Shown here in pieces: positions 22,186 through 35,402 of a DNA stretch of 64,000 nucleotides. The notes under the pieces were generated by a model. That model saw only the letters and a list, made by a program, of their open reading frames with translations. It did no database searches and was not told the DNA's origin. Source of the stretch: Bradysia coprophila (lineage: Eukaryota > Arthropoda > Insecta > Diptera > Sciaridae); contig NW_023503409.1 of assembly GCF_014529535.1 (NCBI RefSeq), positions 2,294,390 through 2,358,389 of the forward strand, read 5' to 3'. How positions within the stretch are numbered: the first letter of the stretch is position 1; each line of letters begins with the position of its first letter. The translations under genes were made by a program, and so were the position numbers.

Positions 22186-25100
22186 TTATGTCAAATAATC
22201 ATTTGGCTCATCGTCGGAACTTTCATTTTCATCGACGTCAGCATCATTTGGTCGTTCGGGTACACGAATATCGGATATGAAATTTCGCATTGCATCAACA
22301 ATTGAATTCACTGAAGCTCGAAAGTCCATGTATGTCTGTTGATTCGACGCTCCTCCGGCGGCTGTCAAATAAATGAGATAGAAATAGAGAGAAGTCTAAC
22401 TGTAGCTTCACAATTAGTGACGAGAAATACATCCAATTCAAAGTTTTGTTTTAGTCCATAGACAGACCGAAAGGAAAGTTTGCATTAAGCCTCATTAAGC
22501 AAAGCTTCAATAAAGGGTTTACCGAACAGGCGAAACTGTAGTTCCCTAATGAAGCCTCAAAATAAATTCACAACAGCAGATCAACAAGATACATCGTCTT
22601 CTCACAACATTATCGTTACACTCATCAGCCAAACATTTCTAAAAAAAAGTTTTCTCACCTTCTCCATCGAGAGCATCTACTGCATTATTTTCCCGCACTT
22701 GATTAGCTCCTTCGTCGTTCATTGCAACAGGTGCAGCAAACTCTTGTATGTTGAAATTGGGCAACAAAGACTGAAAGAACATAGAAAATGGAGATCGGTT
22801 CTGAAGTACCCGTGATGGCATATTTGGTCTGTGGAAGTGAACACAACATTAACGTATTTAACATTTAGCAATGGATCTGCAGCAACTCACTTTGTGTAAA
22901 TATTGATTGTGTCGACTGGAGGTAGGGGATCATACATCAAAATGGGTTCGGTGTCTTTGTTGATAAACGGGGCAAGTGGAACTTTTTCTTTGAAATCCGA
23001 CAGGATGATGTGACGTAAGATTTCCTTCGGCGGAGTTTTGTTGTACCTTTGACTACGCTTTTGAGTATATTCAGCGACAATACTATCTTTCGCATCCACT
23101 CTATCGAGCACGGTATTTACATTACGTTCCAACCATGGCAAAATAGCTGCGTCACGCCAAATACTTTTCGATCGGCAGACATACAGTGATGTTAACTGTT
23201 GCAAAGCCGGTGATTGACTGGAAAGAGAAAGGAATAAATTTGAAGATAAAAGTCCGTCTCGTAGTGTCACACGACGTACCTGTTGTAGGCATTTGCATTA
23301 AAGTAAGCGTGAGTGCTGACTCGAGAATCGACTTGTACGGATAGTTCGTCTAGCAACGGTTTTAGTACACCAGGAAACATCATCAGAGCATACTGAATAG
23401 CAGTGTCGGCGAGCGAAGTATCATCTACGCATTGATACATTACAAAATAGTCCCGGTCATCCATGTTGTACAAACTTACCCTTTGATTCGTAAAACAAGC
23501 TTAGTGCGTACGAGTAAGCCATATTTGGTAATTGAGCCAATTTTTTGGGGTTTTCCCATTCTTGATAAAGTTGAATCAACCAAGGATATTGTTTGGCCCG
23601 CAGAGCATAATAGTCCAATACCAGTATCATTGCCAGTGGATCAGACAACGGATCAAATGATAATATTAACTTTCCGACCTCCAACGCTGTTCTGACACTG
23701 AATTAGGAAATGCATTTGAAGGGTTGTCTCTGAGTGGAAAGTAGAAAAAACTATACCAAGCGCGTGATTCCAAATATTGTGTGTGTTTGAACAGCACAAT
23801 GAAAAATCCCCTGTTTTCTTGGCGCCTGTAATCTAATCGACATTCGGCTGTTGTTAGATTAAACATTGAATTGAAGCTCAACTCATAGGCCAAAATTGCA
23901 TGTTCAATTAACCCTGATGCCATGGCATGATCTTCAGACATTTTACCTGCAAGCACGAAAGAAAAACAAAGTTGGACCAAGGTGTGTCATGCAGTGCTTA
24001 AGCTGTACGTACATAATTCACTCAACTGAATCAACGAGTCGATATGGTAAGGTTGCTGTTGAACGATTTGAATAATATTCTCCGAGTCCATGCTCTCCAC
24101 AGCCTTTAAAAACTTGTGTTGCAATGTTCGATAGGCGACATTATGTTCGAACTTGAACCAAGTCAATGAATTGTCATTCAATGGATTCGTGTCGATGCTC
24201 ATAGACAGACCTAATTTCGACAGCGGTGGCCAATTGTCTTTTGGCGACACCAGCCAAGTCGACTTAAGTGGACGCGGACCGCGTGCATTGCGTCTTTTGT
24301 TTCTGCAAGCAAACATTAAATTAATTCCACCGCAGTAAATACTTCTGAGCATTCTTACTGTTCCGCTTGCACGACTTTACTACCGAACATTCGTTTCATT
24401 TCGTATGACGGATTTAAGTTTTTGTGTTGCACTGTTAGCAGAGAATGCAATACTGTTGCTTTTTCCTTAGTTGCTGGCTTCACTGGCAGTATTGTTGTTT
24501 GCCCAAATAACTTATCCACTTCCCGTACCGTCCGAGATATTTCGTCGATCTGATTTTTAGGGAAAATGTTTGTTTACCGCAAACGGTTCCGGTTTCATTT
24601 AAAGTAAGACTTACGTCAGCATTATCCTCACTGCTACGACGATTTGGGGCATGTTTCCCACTCTTCTTCTTACGTTTCTTTTTCTTCTTCTTCGCTTCGA
24701 TGGGGTGAGGGGTTGCCGTTGACGTATGCTCGGTCTCATTATCGTCTTCCTTGACTTCACTTTCTGATAATGACTGATCGTTTAGCTGAAAGCACATAGT
24801 TTTAGGAGTGATTATGAAGGTTAGGCATGTCGGAATTTTTGGGACGAGAAGGACGAGAATCAAAGTCTTATGTATTTGATGTTGTAGATGTTATTGGTGT
24901 TAGGTCTGACTAAATGTGGTCAACGCAATGAACGTATATCGATCAGAAAAAGTGATTCGCGCCATTTATTATTATGCTAATAAACCAGAAATGAATTGCC
25001 GATGAGATTTGTATCAGTCAATACAACAGGATAATTGTATTCAAATAATTCAAGAGAATAATTTTATTCGCAGATCAAATAATCGATCTGAGGTTGGATT

Positions 25101-25773
25101 GTATTTCCATTAAAGTAAATTTTCATTTTTTTACTTTCAAATATCTCACGTTTTGAAAATATTTTCTATTATTTCGGGGATCCATTTATCCATCTTTTTC
25201 CTGCAATTGTCTAAAAACCATTCAAACCAAAAATGAAGTTAATCTCAAGATCAACGATAATTTCAAAATTGAAAATGAGGTAAGAAGTTAGTAACACTAC
25301 GAAAGCAAAATTTGATTATGAATTGCTTGATTCAATGATCGACCAGGAGTGCCTCTTTCATTTGCTTTCTAGTGATATGATAAGAAGTGGATATGCATAT
25401 GCTATAAATCGATATTTTCGGTTTGAATTGAAGTAGCATTTTCCATTTCGGATTGGCGATATTTTAATACGTGTTGCTCTCTGTTCGACCGCATATTATA
25501 TTTACGTTAACATAATATTTACATATTTGCGTAGCCAGAAATGTACATTAAGCAAAATAAAAAAAAAATTATGCAAACCAAAATACAAAACAAAAACAAA
25601 TTTCGCAATGGAACGTAGAAAACACAACACAAATTGTTACATTTATTTACCAAATCATATCGATTGTTAATTTGTTTCTTCTCCTTTTCACTTTCAATAT
25701 CCGACAGAATATCCTCCTCATTTTTGTCCAACTCCGGCTCGCCGTGGAGTTTCTTTAACACACGAGAGGACAT
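22186..25773 (-). CDS. TCF25: TCF25 / Nulp1 (Rqc1 homologue)
   Basis: Ten minus-strand exons: 25773-25651, 24785-24615, 24549-24359, 24302-24013, 23946-23757, 23697-23480, 23424-23280, 23217-22891, 22828-22659 and 22361-22186. All junctions keep phase and give 666 aa, close to human TCF25. The start is MSSRVLKKLHGEPELDKNEE, followed by acidic stretches and a lysine run at about residues 73-82, a feature of Rqc1/TCF25. The core has RGPRPLKSTWLVSPKDNWPP, HIDSLIQLSELCKMSEDHAM, CVRTALEVGKLILSFD and MFPGVLKPLLDELSV, in helical repeats. It ends in an acidic tail (DENESSDDEPND). In yeast and mammals this protein works in ribosome-associated quality control with the ligase Listerin on stalled 60S subunits. 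Intron 1 is 865 nt; most others are 43-80 nt, with one of 297 nt. It diverges from NAE1. Confidence 0.93.
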
Positions 25774-27259
25774 TTTCGGATGCGATAATAATACGTCTTT
25801 TCGCGTTCACTGTACGATCACAGGTTCAAACACTTGTCAACTGATGAAACAATTCTATTTTTCTTTTCGATTGACTTCAATTTTTTACATTTTACTCGTT
25901 TTTTCTTGAGAAAATATCCACGAATCTGTAGATCCACACAAATTATGTGCACATTTAAGTACCCAGAAATAAATGGCGAATAATTTTGACACGCAAAACA
26001 ATCAAAGAGTGGGGCAAAACATCAGTGCAATTTGATATAACTTGGAACAAAAAACATAGAATTTTTCATTTTGGTCAAGTTGGTTTTACTTGTACACATT
26101 GTCAGCTTCGACAGCTCCGTGCGCTTTTCATATAATGTGCTCCTTAATTTTATGATGGTAAACTGAAACTGTGGAGTTCTTCGTGAGGCGACATGGTGGT
26201 AATAATTGGTAACCAAAAATTAAATCTGGTGCCTCAGACATGTTTTAAACGGAATAAACTGTAAACAGACTGTTATGATGAAATATAATTTGGCCCAGTT
26301 CTTTGATCTTGCCTTGAGGGGATATGTCAAAAATGTGTAGTGTTAAGTATAGTTTCCATTTAAAAAGAGCACTCCGTTTGCCTCCGTCTACATGTGTAAA
26401 ATAGAACAAAAGAACTGTCACGCAAACGGAGTGGAAATTGAATAGAGTGTTATGATGAAAGAGAAGAAGATATTTTGACAAGTACCCCGAGGCAAGTTAA
26501 AATAAACTGGTCTTCTGTCCTCTCGCTCTCAACGTACCACGTTAAAAGAGAAGCAAATACTTTGACAAGTACCCCAAGGCAAGTTATAATAACTAGTCTT
26601 CGGTTTTCTCGCTCTGATCATAACAGTCTATTTATTTCAATTTTTTACTCCGTTTACGTGACAGCTCCTTTGTTCTATTTTACAACTGTCATGTAAACGG
26701 AGGCTGAACAGAGTGCTCTTTTTAAGTGGAAACTATTACTTTAGAAAGAGAAAGTAATATTTTGACAAATACCGCAAGGCAAGTTATAATTATCTGGTCT
26801 TCGGAACTCTTGCTCTGATCATAACAGTCTATGACCACCATCCCATATTTCAACTTGAGATTCTCAAGTTTATCTCTTATAAAAACTAATTTGACTAAAT
26901 GAATTCAATGTAATGAGCAATTGGTTTCACAGTAACTGATTTGAAATTATATATAGCAGATATTCAGAGATAATAAGTTCGCTGATTTCACTTGATAAAT
27001 TACGATGCAAGCCATTATAAGTCTACCATTTCAAAGAAAATGATTTTTTTTTAATTTTATTTACAAAAAAAAACTTAAATTTGGCGCTAAGCTAAGTGTC
27101 AATCAGCTGGTGTTGGCGGCTTTCGCGGCTGTCATGTCTATACGACATTATAACCTCAATTCGGTATTGTTTGAGATTTTGCATTCTATTAGGAGGATTT
27201 AATCCAAACAAACTGAAGCGTTTTTTACCTGAATTGAAATTTAAATAAAATAATCGAAA
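25774..27259. other. Divergent upstream region between TCF25 and NAE1
   Basis: The 1.5-kb gap should hold promoters for both genes. It is occupied in the middle by a 565-bp repeat cluster at 26266-26830. No additional gene is supported. Confidence 0.5.
26266..26830. mobile_element. Composite inverted and tandem repeat element
   Basis: The region is bounded by inverted ends AGACTGTTATGATGA (26266) and GATCATAACAGTCT (26817-26830). Inside are three direct copies of a unit carrying TTTTGACAAGTACCCCGAGG-like sequence (about 26461, 26551 and 26745), plus an inverted copy near 26290-26335. Paired blocks (CTCCGTTTGCCTCCG and CTCCGTTTACGTGACAG) are also inverted. It looks like a MITE with internal rearrangement or several nested copies. 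Confidence 0.6.
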
Positions 27260-29289
27260 ATGTCTTCGCCGGCAATACCCAAGTCACCAGAATTGTCGGA
27301 TAAAAACAAGAAATATGACCGTCAAATCAGGTAAATTACGATTTCACTGTACGGTAATTTTGAAGTACAGTAAATTAATTGTTTTTGTTATGAAGATTGT
27401 GGGGTGAGCGAGGACAAACTCTCCTTGAAGGTGCACAAGTCTGCTTGATTAATGTAAACGCACTTGGAACTGAAGTGCTCAAGGGAATTGTTCTTCCTGG
27501 TGTTGGCGGTTTTACTATCGTAGATGCCGGCATTGTTACAGATGAAGATATCGGTTGCAAGTAAACAATGATTTTGTGTTGACTTTCCCGTCTTTACATT
27601 TTCTTAACTCGCAAAATGTTTTCAGTTTTTTCTTGGATCAGTCAAGCTTAGGTCTATCAAGAGCTAAAGCTGCGATGCAATTATTACAGGAATTGAATCC
27701 TGATGTTCGTGGCGATTATGTTGACGAATCAGTCGAATATTTGCTTCAAAACAATCCGGATTTCTTTCGTGCATTTAGCGTTGTCGTCGCATCGTCCATC
27801 AAGGAAACGACAATCATTGCATTGTCCGAAAAATTATGGGAATTAGAAGTTCCATTCATATTTTGCCGATCAGTGGGGTTCATTTCAACAGCACGGCTGC
27901 AAGTGAAGGAACACTGTGTAGTGGAATCGCATCCTGACAATAAACAGAAAGATTTAAGACTTCATCACCCGTTTCCCAGTTTAAAGGAACACTTGGAATC
28001 GTCGGACATAAGTTTCAAGGTTCCATGGCTCTGTGTCCTGTATAAATATTGGCTCAAGTGGCGTGGAAACGATGAAACGAAAATTCCGAAAACTTATAAG
28101 GAGAAATTGGAGCTTAAAAAACTTATCCAGTCGGGTAATTATTAAAAGTTTAAAACTAACCGCTCAGTTGGACTGATGTTTGGATTCATTTTGGAATTGC
28201 AGGAATGACTAAGGATGAAGAGAATTATGAGGAAGCCGTCGTGGCCGTTAATTCATCTTTTGCTGGTGGACGGCCAACCGATAATTTACAAAAAATATTG
28301 GATGATGAGTCTTGCAACAATCTAACAAAACAGGTACATCCATCATAGCGATAACATGGATTTGCATGTTGAACTTCTCTCTTTTTCTAGAGTAAATTGT
28401 TTTGGATACTTGTGCGATCACTCAAGGATTTCCTTAACGCCGACGGGGATGGCTGGTTACCTGTTCCTGGCGTCTTACCTGATATGACCGCTGAAACTGC
28501 TCATTATATCAATCTTCAAAACATTTATCGTTCTCAAGCAAACCATGATGCCTCATTAGGTAAGATGGCAGTACCGCACCGCTTACACTTCAAACCTACT
28601 TATTCTCTTAATTTTTCAACTTTACAGTCTATCATCGTGCTCAGAATCATCTGAAAACACTAAACCTATCGAGTGATCTCATTACCGAGAGTGATGTCAA
28701 ACTGTTCTGCCGGGAAGCGGCTACCATTTCATTGATTCGTGGCACCAAAATTGCTGACGAATATGAAAAGTGTACGCAAAACACTCATTCCATTGCATCC
28801 GAACTGGAAATGCCTAACTCACTCATGGAATATTATGTGGTTCTGCGTGCCTTCGATCGATTTCAATCAGAACATGGTGGAGTGCCAGGCGAATGTCACA
28901 TAGAAGCAGACACTGCACGGATTAAGTCGATTGCAAATAAACTGTTGTCCGATTGGGGTGTCACGCATCCGTTTAGCGATGAATTGGCACATGAAATATG
29001 CCGGTATGGTGGCACGGAGATACACAGTGTGTCAGCTTTTATGGGTAAGTTCACGTATTCCGGTGAATAATTGACACGATAGAAAATAATCTTCAGATCA
29101 AGATACAGTGTTCGTTGTCTCGGTATATGCTACACTGTCTGCTCAAAAATAATTTTCGAATTTAATTATTTTACAGGAGGATGCGTGGCTCAGGAAGTCA
29201 TCAAAATGATCACTCAACAGTATCAACCGGTAAACAATACACTAATTTACAGCGCAATAACATCATCAACGGCCACTTTCCAAATGTGA
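27260..29289 (+). CDS. NAE1: NEDD8-activating enzyme E1 regulatory subunit (NAE1, APP-BP1)
   Basis: Seven exons (27260-27330, 27396-27560, 27626-28134, 28203-28333, 28391-28559, 28628-29044, 29177-29289) give 524 aa in one frame, near the 530-540 aa usual for the family. [13 protein letters not shown] at residues 19-31 is the diagnostic ThiF/E1 start. [40 protein letters not shown] and [15 protein letters not shown] follow NAE1 order, and it ends [16 protein letters not shown]...[11 protein letters not shown]1 pairs with UBA3, which carries the catalytic cysteine, to activate NEDD8 for cullin modification. As expected, the regulatory subunit has no catalytic Cys domain of its own. Introns are 57-132 nt. 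AATAAA lies at 29367-29372. Confident identification. Confidence 0.96.
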
Positions 29290-31489
29290 AGAAAAGAAAA
29301 TGTAAATAAGAACGACTCACCCTGAGATCCGAAAGATGCATGGATTTGATTCATTCACCCTTTGCAAATAAAATTATCGGTCGACCAATTAAAGCTCGTT
29401 TTTATTACCGACTAGTGTGAAGCAAAGGCTACATTATGTGCAATCAACCCCTGATTTCATATTTGTCCAAGGTGACACTGTGAGTTAAAAGACGAATGCT
29501 GTCGGTTTTATCCTTCATTATTTTTGGTTTTACTGTATAGCGCAAGAAATAATTCTGTCTCAGATTTTGTGGTACAAGACGTTTGTCTTAAGTCTAAGTT
29601 TTCTCGGCGTCAAACTCCAGTCCTTCCAATTTTCGAGTCTCATGGCATCAGGCAAATAGAGATCTGTTGTGTCTGTTTTATGTTGATTTCGTGCTAAAAA
29701 TAACCAGATTGTGAAAATCGAAGTGTGAAGATCTGTTCTACATTTGATATCGGTCATCAGAGAAGGAATCTAACCAATTCGATTCGAAAACTGACATCTA
29801 ACTCGTGCTGGAAATATCTAATTATTATGTGAAACAGCCCAGAAAAGTTACTGTTGTAGCATTCGGTTTTCAAAGTAAATTGAAAGTAATTGCTGGTCTA
29901 TTTAAAATCTGCTACTTCATTTGTGTAAACAATCTCCTAAGGGATTATACGAAATCTATAACTTCAATAATTTTTATCGTACATTTCGCTACACAATGAG
30001 AGCTCCAGCCAGAGTTCATAGTTCATCGATGTTGCCGATAACAGATGACTCGCCCCTTCTATAAGGTAGACACTAGACATGAAACCAATATGTTATACAT
30101 GTAATGTGCTTGTGTTAAATATAGAATTCTTATCCAAGCGTTATATATGTATGAGCTAACCATTAAATATCACAAGTCAATTGCTATTTAAGGACAACAT
30201 AATATAGGAAACAATGTCCTGTATATGGGTTCTTTTCGCATGACACTCACTTTTTGATTGCAATTTATATGAAACACGTGACCTTCTGTTCTAAGAAATA
30301 AACTTCGTGTGTGTATAAATAATCAAGTTATTGATGGGATATTTGTGTATTACATTCGTGTATAATTTGAAAATAAATAAAGTGGAACGTAAATCTTATC
30401 GGAGGAAGCTGGGTATTACAACATCGAGATGTGCGAAAGCAGTAGAATATCATTACCTTTTGCAGAATGTTTTAAGTTTTCGCTAGATCATGCCCCCTTT
30501 AATTTAAATAATTTCCTTCAGTATATAAAACCTGCAATCTTTGTTTTGTTTTTCGCACAACTATCCAAAGCTATTGTCCTTATTACCGGCATCATATTAT
30601 TTTCATCATCAATATTTCCTCCAATAATAATTTACGTGTACAAATGTACACAATACATACATTCATCAACAAAACACCCCAGATACAACCTATATATCAA
30701 TTCAGGAACATAAAACATATATCACCATCATATAGATCTAAATATTGTGTGTATACATTAGTAGAAAACTCATTTTATTGCTCACCATGACAACGGCAGT
30801 GACGTCATTACTTTTGTGATCTGAACTTTTCATAAAAGCTTTTTATTTGCTCAAGAGAAAGAGACAACAACTGAATGATGTGCTGTCTGTAGCTGAACTC
30901 TTTCTGATTGACGTCATTTACGGGTGGTGTGGAATTTACGATTGTCTATAATAAGCGTTCAAGTGCTGGAATGTGTCTATTTAATACAATCCTCCATGTA
31001 TTAAGGATAAAGGGTGGTATGGGTTTCACATTTCGAATATATATGTATTCACAACCAGCTTTAGTTAGTTTTCTTTTCTTATTTGTCTTTTCGCTAAGGC
31101 CTCTTCTGCTGAAACATGAGAGACGACAGTGATGATAGGAGAATGTGTATATACTTGGGAAACGTAATAGTATACCCATTTGTGGATTTTAAATTGTGGT
31201 TTTGTAAAAGTCCTTCTTCGAAACTGTTTTGCTTTTGCTTTTCTTTTAATCTTCTTTAAGCATAAGTAAGTATATAATGAGAAAATGAAATTGGTTTTGT
31301 CACTCCTGCAGGAATAGCTAATTAGATGGAGCATTGGATGAGATAATAGCTTTAGAATAAAATCAGATTGCGAGAGGGTGTTGTCAAGAAAATTTAATTT
31401 TTTAAATGTTCAATCATTGTGGTCACATTTGTGAATCAATTATGTAAAAAATATGCGGGAATATATTATCGTTCATCAAATCGAAATGT

Positions 31490-32170
31490 AGTGGGGGTTC
31501 GGAACAGGTCAGGTCAACCTGAGCTGAATAACCTAAAACCCTATTGGACCTGCACCACATCTGATAGGTTTCGACTTGACCTGAACCTGAAAATCGAAAA
31601 TCTCACCTGACCTGACCTATTGTAAAATATTGTAAGAATAGCTTGAAACATTTGTTAATTTGATTATGCAAATATCCCACATGAAACCACATGCTTATAT
31701 CTAGCCACGGCAACGAAAACTAACATAAAATATTCGAATGAATCGGGTCAATTCAGGTTATTTCAGGTTAATTCTGAAACAGGTCAGGTCAGGTTAAATT
31801 TGGAATATATCAGCCACCTGGCCAAAAAATGAAGATTCTGTCCACTAAAATTCCAGAGCACAGAGTGTTCACATTCTGTTTACAAAAGAAATTCAGGTGT
31901 ACATAGTGTTCACATTCTGTACACGGAAAAAGTCAGGCGTACAGTGTTCAAATTCTGTGTACACAACTCAAAATGTGCACAGAAACCAAGAACATGTGTA
32001 TTTTGAGCACGAACTGTGAATTTTTCACAGTTTGTTAATATTTTGTGAACAGATATCGATTCTAATTTATCGTTTTACCCGAAGGTCAAATGAAAATCAA
32101 GTCAGATCGAATTCAGGTTTTCGATTTTCAGGTTCAGGTCAGGGCAAAAATCGACCTATTTCGAGGGAGT
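31490..32170. repeat. AGGTCAGGT-rich repeat region
   Basis: Runs of AGGTCAGGTCA and its complement TGACCTGACCT recur at about 31505, 31605, 31783 and 32130, with inverted GGTTCAGGT/ACCTGAACCT pairs. Between them are three imperfect copies of AGTGTTCACATTCTGT with a 45-50 bp spacing. Probably a decayed mobile element with minisatellite growth. Confidence 0.45.
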
Positions 32171-33460
32171 TAAAAAACACTATTTCGAATTGTAATAATT
32201 CATCTGTTATCAACAAGGACGAAAAAATGAATGACAAGCTTTGACTTATGAAATAGCAAAATTTATTTTTGAACAGTTGAAGTAAGAGATTTTGCATCAA
32301 TTTATTGAAAGTTGTTAGATCGAAAGAAGTAACAAACCCGATAAATAATTTTTGTTCTGGTCTGTGACAGGATAATGCAAATTTTAGAGCTCTTCATTGG
32401 TGAAGTGAAAGTAAGCTAAAACTTAACGTGGACGAAATACGAAACGATGGTCGATCACAAGGTCGAACACAACCAGAATGTATAAGAATAGAGCTCCATC
32501 ATAATAGCTAAGTAACTTGACAATGCCATTACTTTTGTTTTTCTTCTGGATGGAAAACATCAATCAGAGAACATTATCAACGTTACGATGTTCATTGAAT
32601 TTGTTATACATTTGTACCGGCTCTATTAGTATGTGTACTCGTACTCCCACGCCCCTAATTGATTTTTTCGCCCATCTTCAATTTCTCATTTATGTGTAGA
32701 TACATTCGAACGAAACAAATTGAAATTGGAAATTGAATTAGAAAAATATAAACCAACAAAGAGCTTAAACAGATCACCATTACCATTACAATGTCCCAAA
32801 AAATTTATTTCAACAATCTTTTGTGATTCTGATATGGTGTCGCTTTCCTCACCTTATTCCATTTTATATTTTCCAATTTACTTATTAAGACCTACACAGC
32901 CTACACAATATTTTTTTGTCTTCTTTTAATTAACATTTTTATCTCTGAGTTCTTTTCTTGTGTTGCCAAATAAAATCTAAGTCTAGTACTTCAAGAGAAA
33001 TATCTGAATGTAAAAAGTTTTCTTGTTTAAATTGAATGTTACCTACTGTTACCATGGTAAATCAACGAAAGCTTCTCGCGGCGGCCACAGCTCAAGTTTA
33101 AGTAATCCAATCATGATACGGCTATAGGTTTAATTTAGACATATTTTAAAATTGAATTTGGTACTTATTAGGTTGCAATTCAATAGCTTCGAATTGAACA
33201 CGTTGATTCCTCATCGCAGATTGAAATTAGCTATTGATGTACGGTGTATGCATAATATATTTAATGGATGATACGTATGGTACATACCTGAGGCTTCACA
33301 CGTTCGTTTCGTTCAAGAATGAATTAAAAATGTGTATTCCTATACCCGACGGTGAATATCGACCTTCGATCATTTAGGATAATATTAATTTGAGTTGTGG
33401 TTATGTGCAATTCTGTTATGAAACTGTTACATCAGCGCCTATTCGGGCTAATAGTACATT

Positions 33461-33560
33461 ACTGTCTTGCTGGGAAATTTTTTGTTGAGGCGAGGGGGAA
33501 GTTTGTATTTCGAGCCGAAGACTCCACACCTCAACAAAAAAAAATTCCCAGCAAGACAGT
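33461..33560. mobile_element. 100-bp foldback element
   Basis: The arms are ACTGTCTTGCTGGGAA...TTGTTGAGG (33461-33489) and its inverse ending GCAAGACAGT (33560). The short centre includes GTATTTCGAGCCGAAG, also present on the minus strand near 15978-15993, suggesting a shared family. Confidence 0.6.
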
Positions 33561-33970
33561 ACGGTACTTTGTTGTCTTTTGACAGTAAAATGCGAAAAAC
33601 TAGTTTTGAGCAAGACAGTAATGACGCATTTTCTGGCCGCAAGACCACAAAATTTGATTCAAATTATTGATTTGCAATTTAAATCACAAAATTGAAAACA
33701 TTTACAACACATAGCTCGATAATTCCCTTGACTGTAAGTCAGGGTCTTATGCCAGAAAATACACTAAAATTTTTGCATGAAAGGTTGTTTGATATGTTAT
33801 GAAAAACGGAATTGTTTGTTCCAATATTTTTATTTTATTTTTTCAATCGACGCATAATTGAATTTCTGAGGTTAAGTTCGAAGATGGGCTATGTGGGATT
33901 AAGGATCTGGAAGTTATCCCAGAAAAACAGTATTTTCCACTGTTGGAAATTCAATCGATCGAAAAAGATA

Positions 33971-34654
33971 ACAATTGTTAAAAGTTTCATATATGCAGAA
34001 TGAGCACCCGCTGAATATTACCAGCTGGATCTACTAACACAAACTTATTGTATGATAAACAATCAAAACACATTCTTAACAATGCGTTTACTTCATTCAT
34101 TCAATGCACTGTGTGTAGGTTGTCTTTGAATTGTATCAAAGGCTCTATACCAGGCAAAAGTTGACCGATTTTTAAACGTCGGATTCGTTCCTTACATCCG
34201 CCGTTTATACAATGACAACAAATGAATGAGGGTGATATGGATTTTTATTGTGCGCGAAACTTTTGAAAACGCAAATGATTTTTGTGGAAATTTTTTTATC
34301 TTTATTTTTTTTAAGGTATTTCAGGTTTTAGGTATTTAGATTGATATATATTTGATCACCCTAAATACCTAAAACCTGAAATACCTTAAAAAAATAAAAA
34401 TAAAAAAATTTCCACAAAAATCATTTGCGTTTTCAAAAATTTCGCGCACAATAAAAATCCATATCACCCTCATTCATTTGTTGTCATTGTATAAACGGCG
34501 GATGTAAGGAACGAATCCAACGTTTAAAAATCGGTCAACTTTTGCCTGGTATAGAGCCTTTGATTGTATACAATACAAAGTGTTTTTGTTTGTACACCAG
34601 CTGGTGATATTCAGCTGGTGCTCATTCTGCATATAAGAAACTTTTAGCAATTGT
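33971..34654. mobile_element. MITE family A, copy 1, interrupted by a nested palindrome
   Basis: The ends are inverted repeats with ACAATTGTTAAAAGTTTC and, at the right, CTTTTAGCAATTGT. Subterminal sequence AGAATGAGCAC...CAGCTGG occurs at both sides. Removing 34136-34563 leaves a sequence that matches the reverse complement of the copy at 44885-45131 along its length. The family TA flanks suggest a Tc1/mariner-type origin. Confidence 0.8.
34136..34563. mobile_element. 428-bp near-perfect palindrome inserted in MITE family A
   Basis: The arms start TCAAAGGCTCTATACCAGGC and end with the inverse, with about 200 bp per arm and a centre near 34345. Direct repeats TTGTA flank it at 34131-34135 and 34564-34568, consistent with a 5-bp target duplication. 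Compared with the uninterrupted copy at 44885-45131, the insertion point is clean. No coding frame is seen. Confidence 0.8.
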
Positions 34655-34689
34655 ACTTTTGGAATTTGATTTTGTCGGTTAGTTATATC

Positions 34690-34850
34690 CAGCTATCACA
34701 CATGATAGTCAGCTATCACGGTGATAGTTGGCTATAGTCATCAGGGATAGTGAGGTGAAAGTCAGCTATCACGGTGATAGTTGGCTATAGTCAGGGATAG
34801 TCACTTGAAAGCTATGATAGTTTTCTATAACGGTGATAATCAGCTATCAC
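34690..34850. repeat. GATAGT/CTATCA palindromic tandem array
   Basis: About two and a half copies of a 52-55-bp unit containing GTCAGCTATCACGGTGATAG and TTGGCTATAGTCA. The unit itself is palindromic (CTATCACGGTGATAG). It lies just outside the right end of MITE family A copy 1. Confidence 0.65.
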
Positions 34851-35402
34851 GGGAAAAATTAACAGATTTCACGCCATGACATAGATATTTATAAAATTTT
34901 ATGAAAAACCAATGAAAAATGCATGGATACTAAAAAACAATCAAACAGAAAACTTTAAAACTCCCACGAGTGTGAAGTTTGCGGCAAGAGCGAAGCGGGG
35001 GCCGTAATTCGCACGAGTCGTACTATTTTATTCATGATTAAAGGTTTTGTAAATGTAGTAAGTACCGGGGGCTTCCTTTTTGTACATAAAGTGTAAGGGA
35101 AGAACGTCTACTATTTTATTATACCAAATAATAACCGTAATAAGACCGTAATTCACACGAGTCCTTGTCTATTTATGCTTTATTGATGATTAAAAATCTG
35201 GTCGCAAATTTACAAGAAAATAGAGAACAGAAAAAGTACTTTTCCAAAGAATTTGTACTCAAGCGAAGGTTTTTATATCAGTTATTTGTGATGTTTCGGA
35301 GGTTTAACAACAGAAAATAAAATGATTAAAAATATATTGAAACAATTGTCAGTCAAGGGACCTGACCCACCCAAAAGGTGGGGCTTAGTTTTAAATACTA
35401 GG

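Larger units (their letters stand above)
29290..33970. other. Gene-free region with scattered repeats
   Basis: No exon is supported. The 31,490-32,170 stretch has many copies of AGGTCAGGT/ACCTGACCT in both orientations and a cluster of GTGTTCACATTCTGT repeats near 31,865-31,965. A 100-bp foldback lies at 33461-33560. All small frames have AT-driven composition without recognisable domains. Confidence 0.5.

Noticed and set aside
33397-33670. Overlapping frames on both strands around 33.5 kb
   Set aside because: They arise from the 100-bp foldback, where both strands read similarly.
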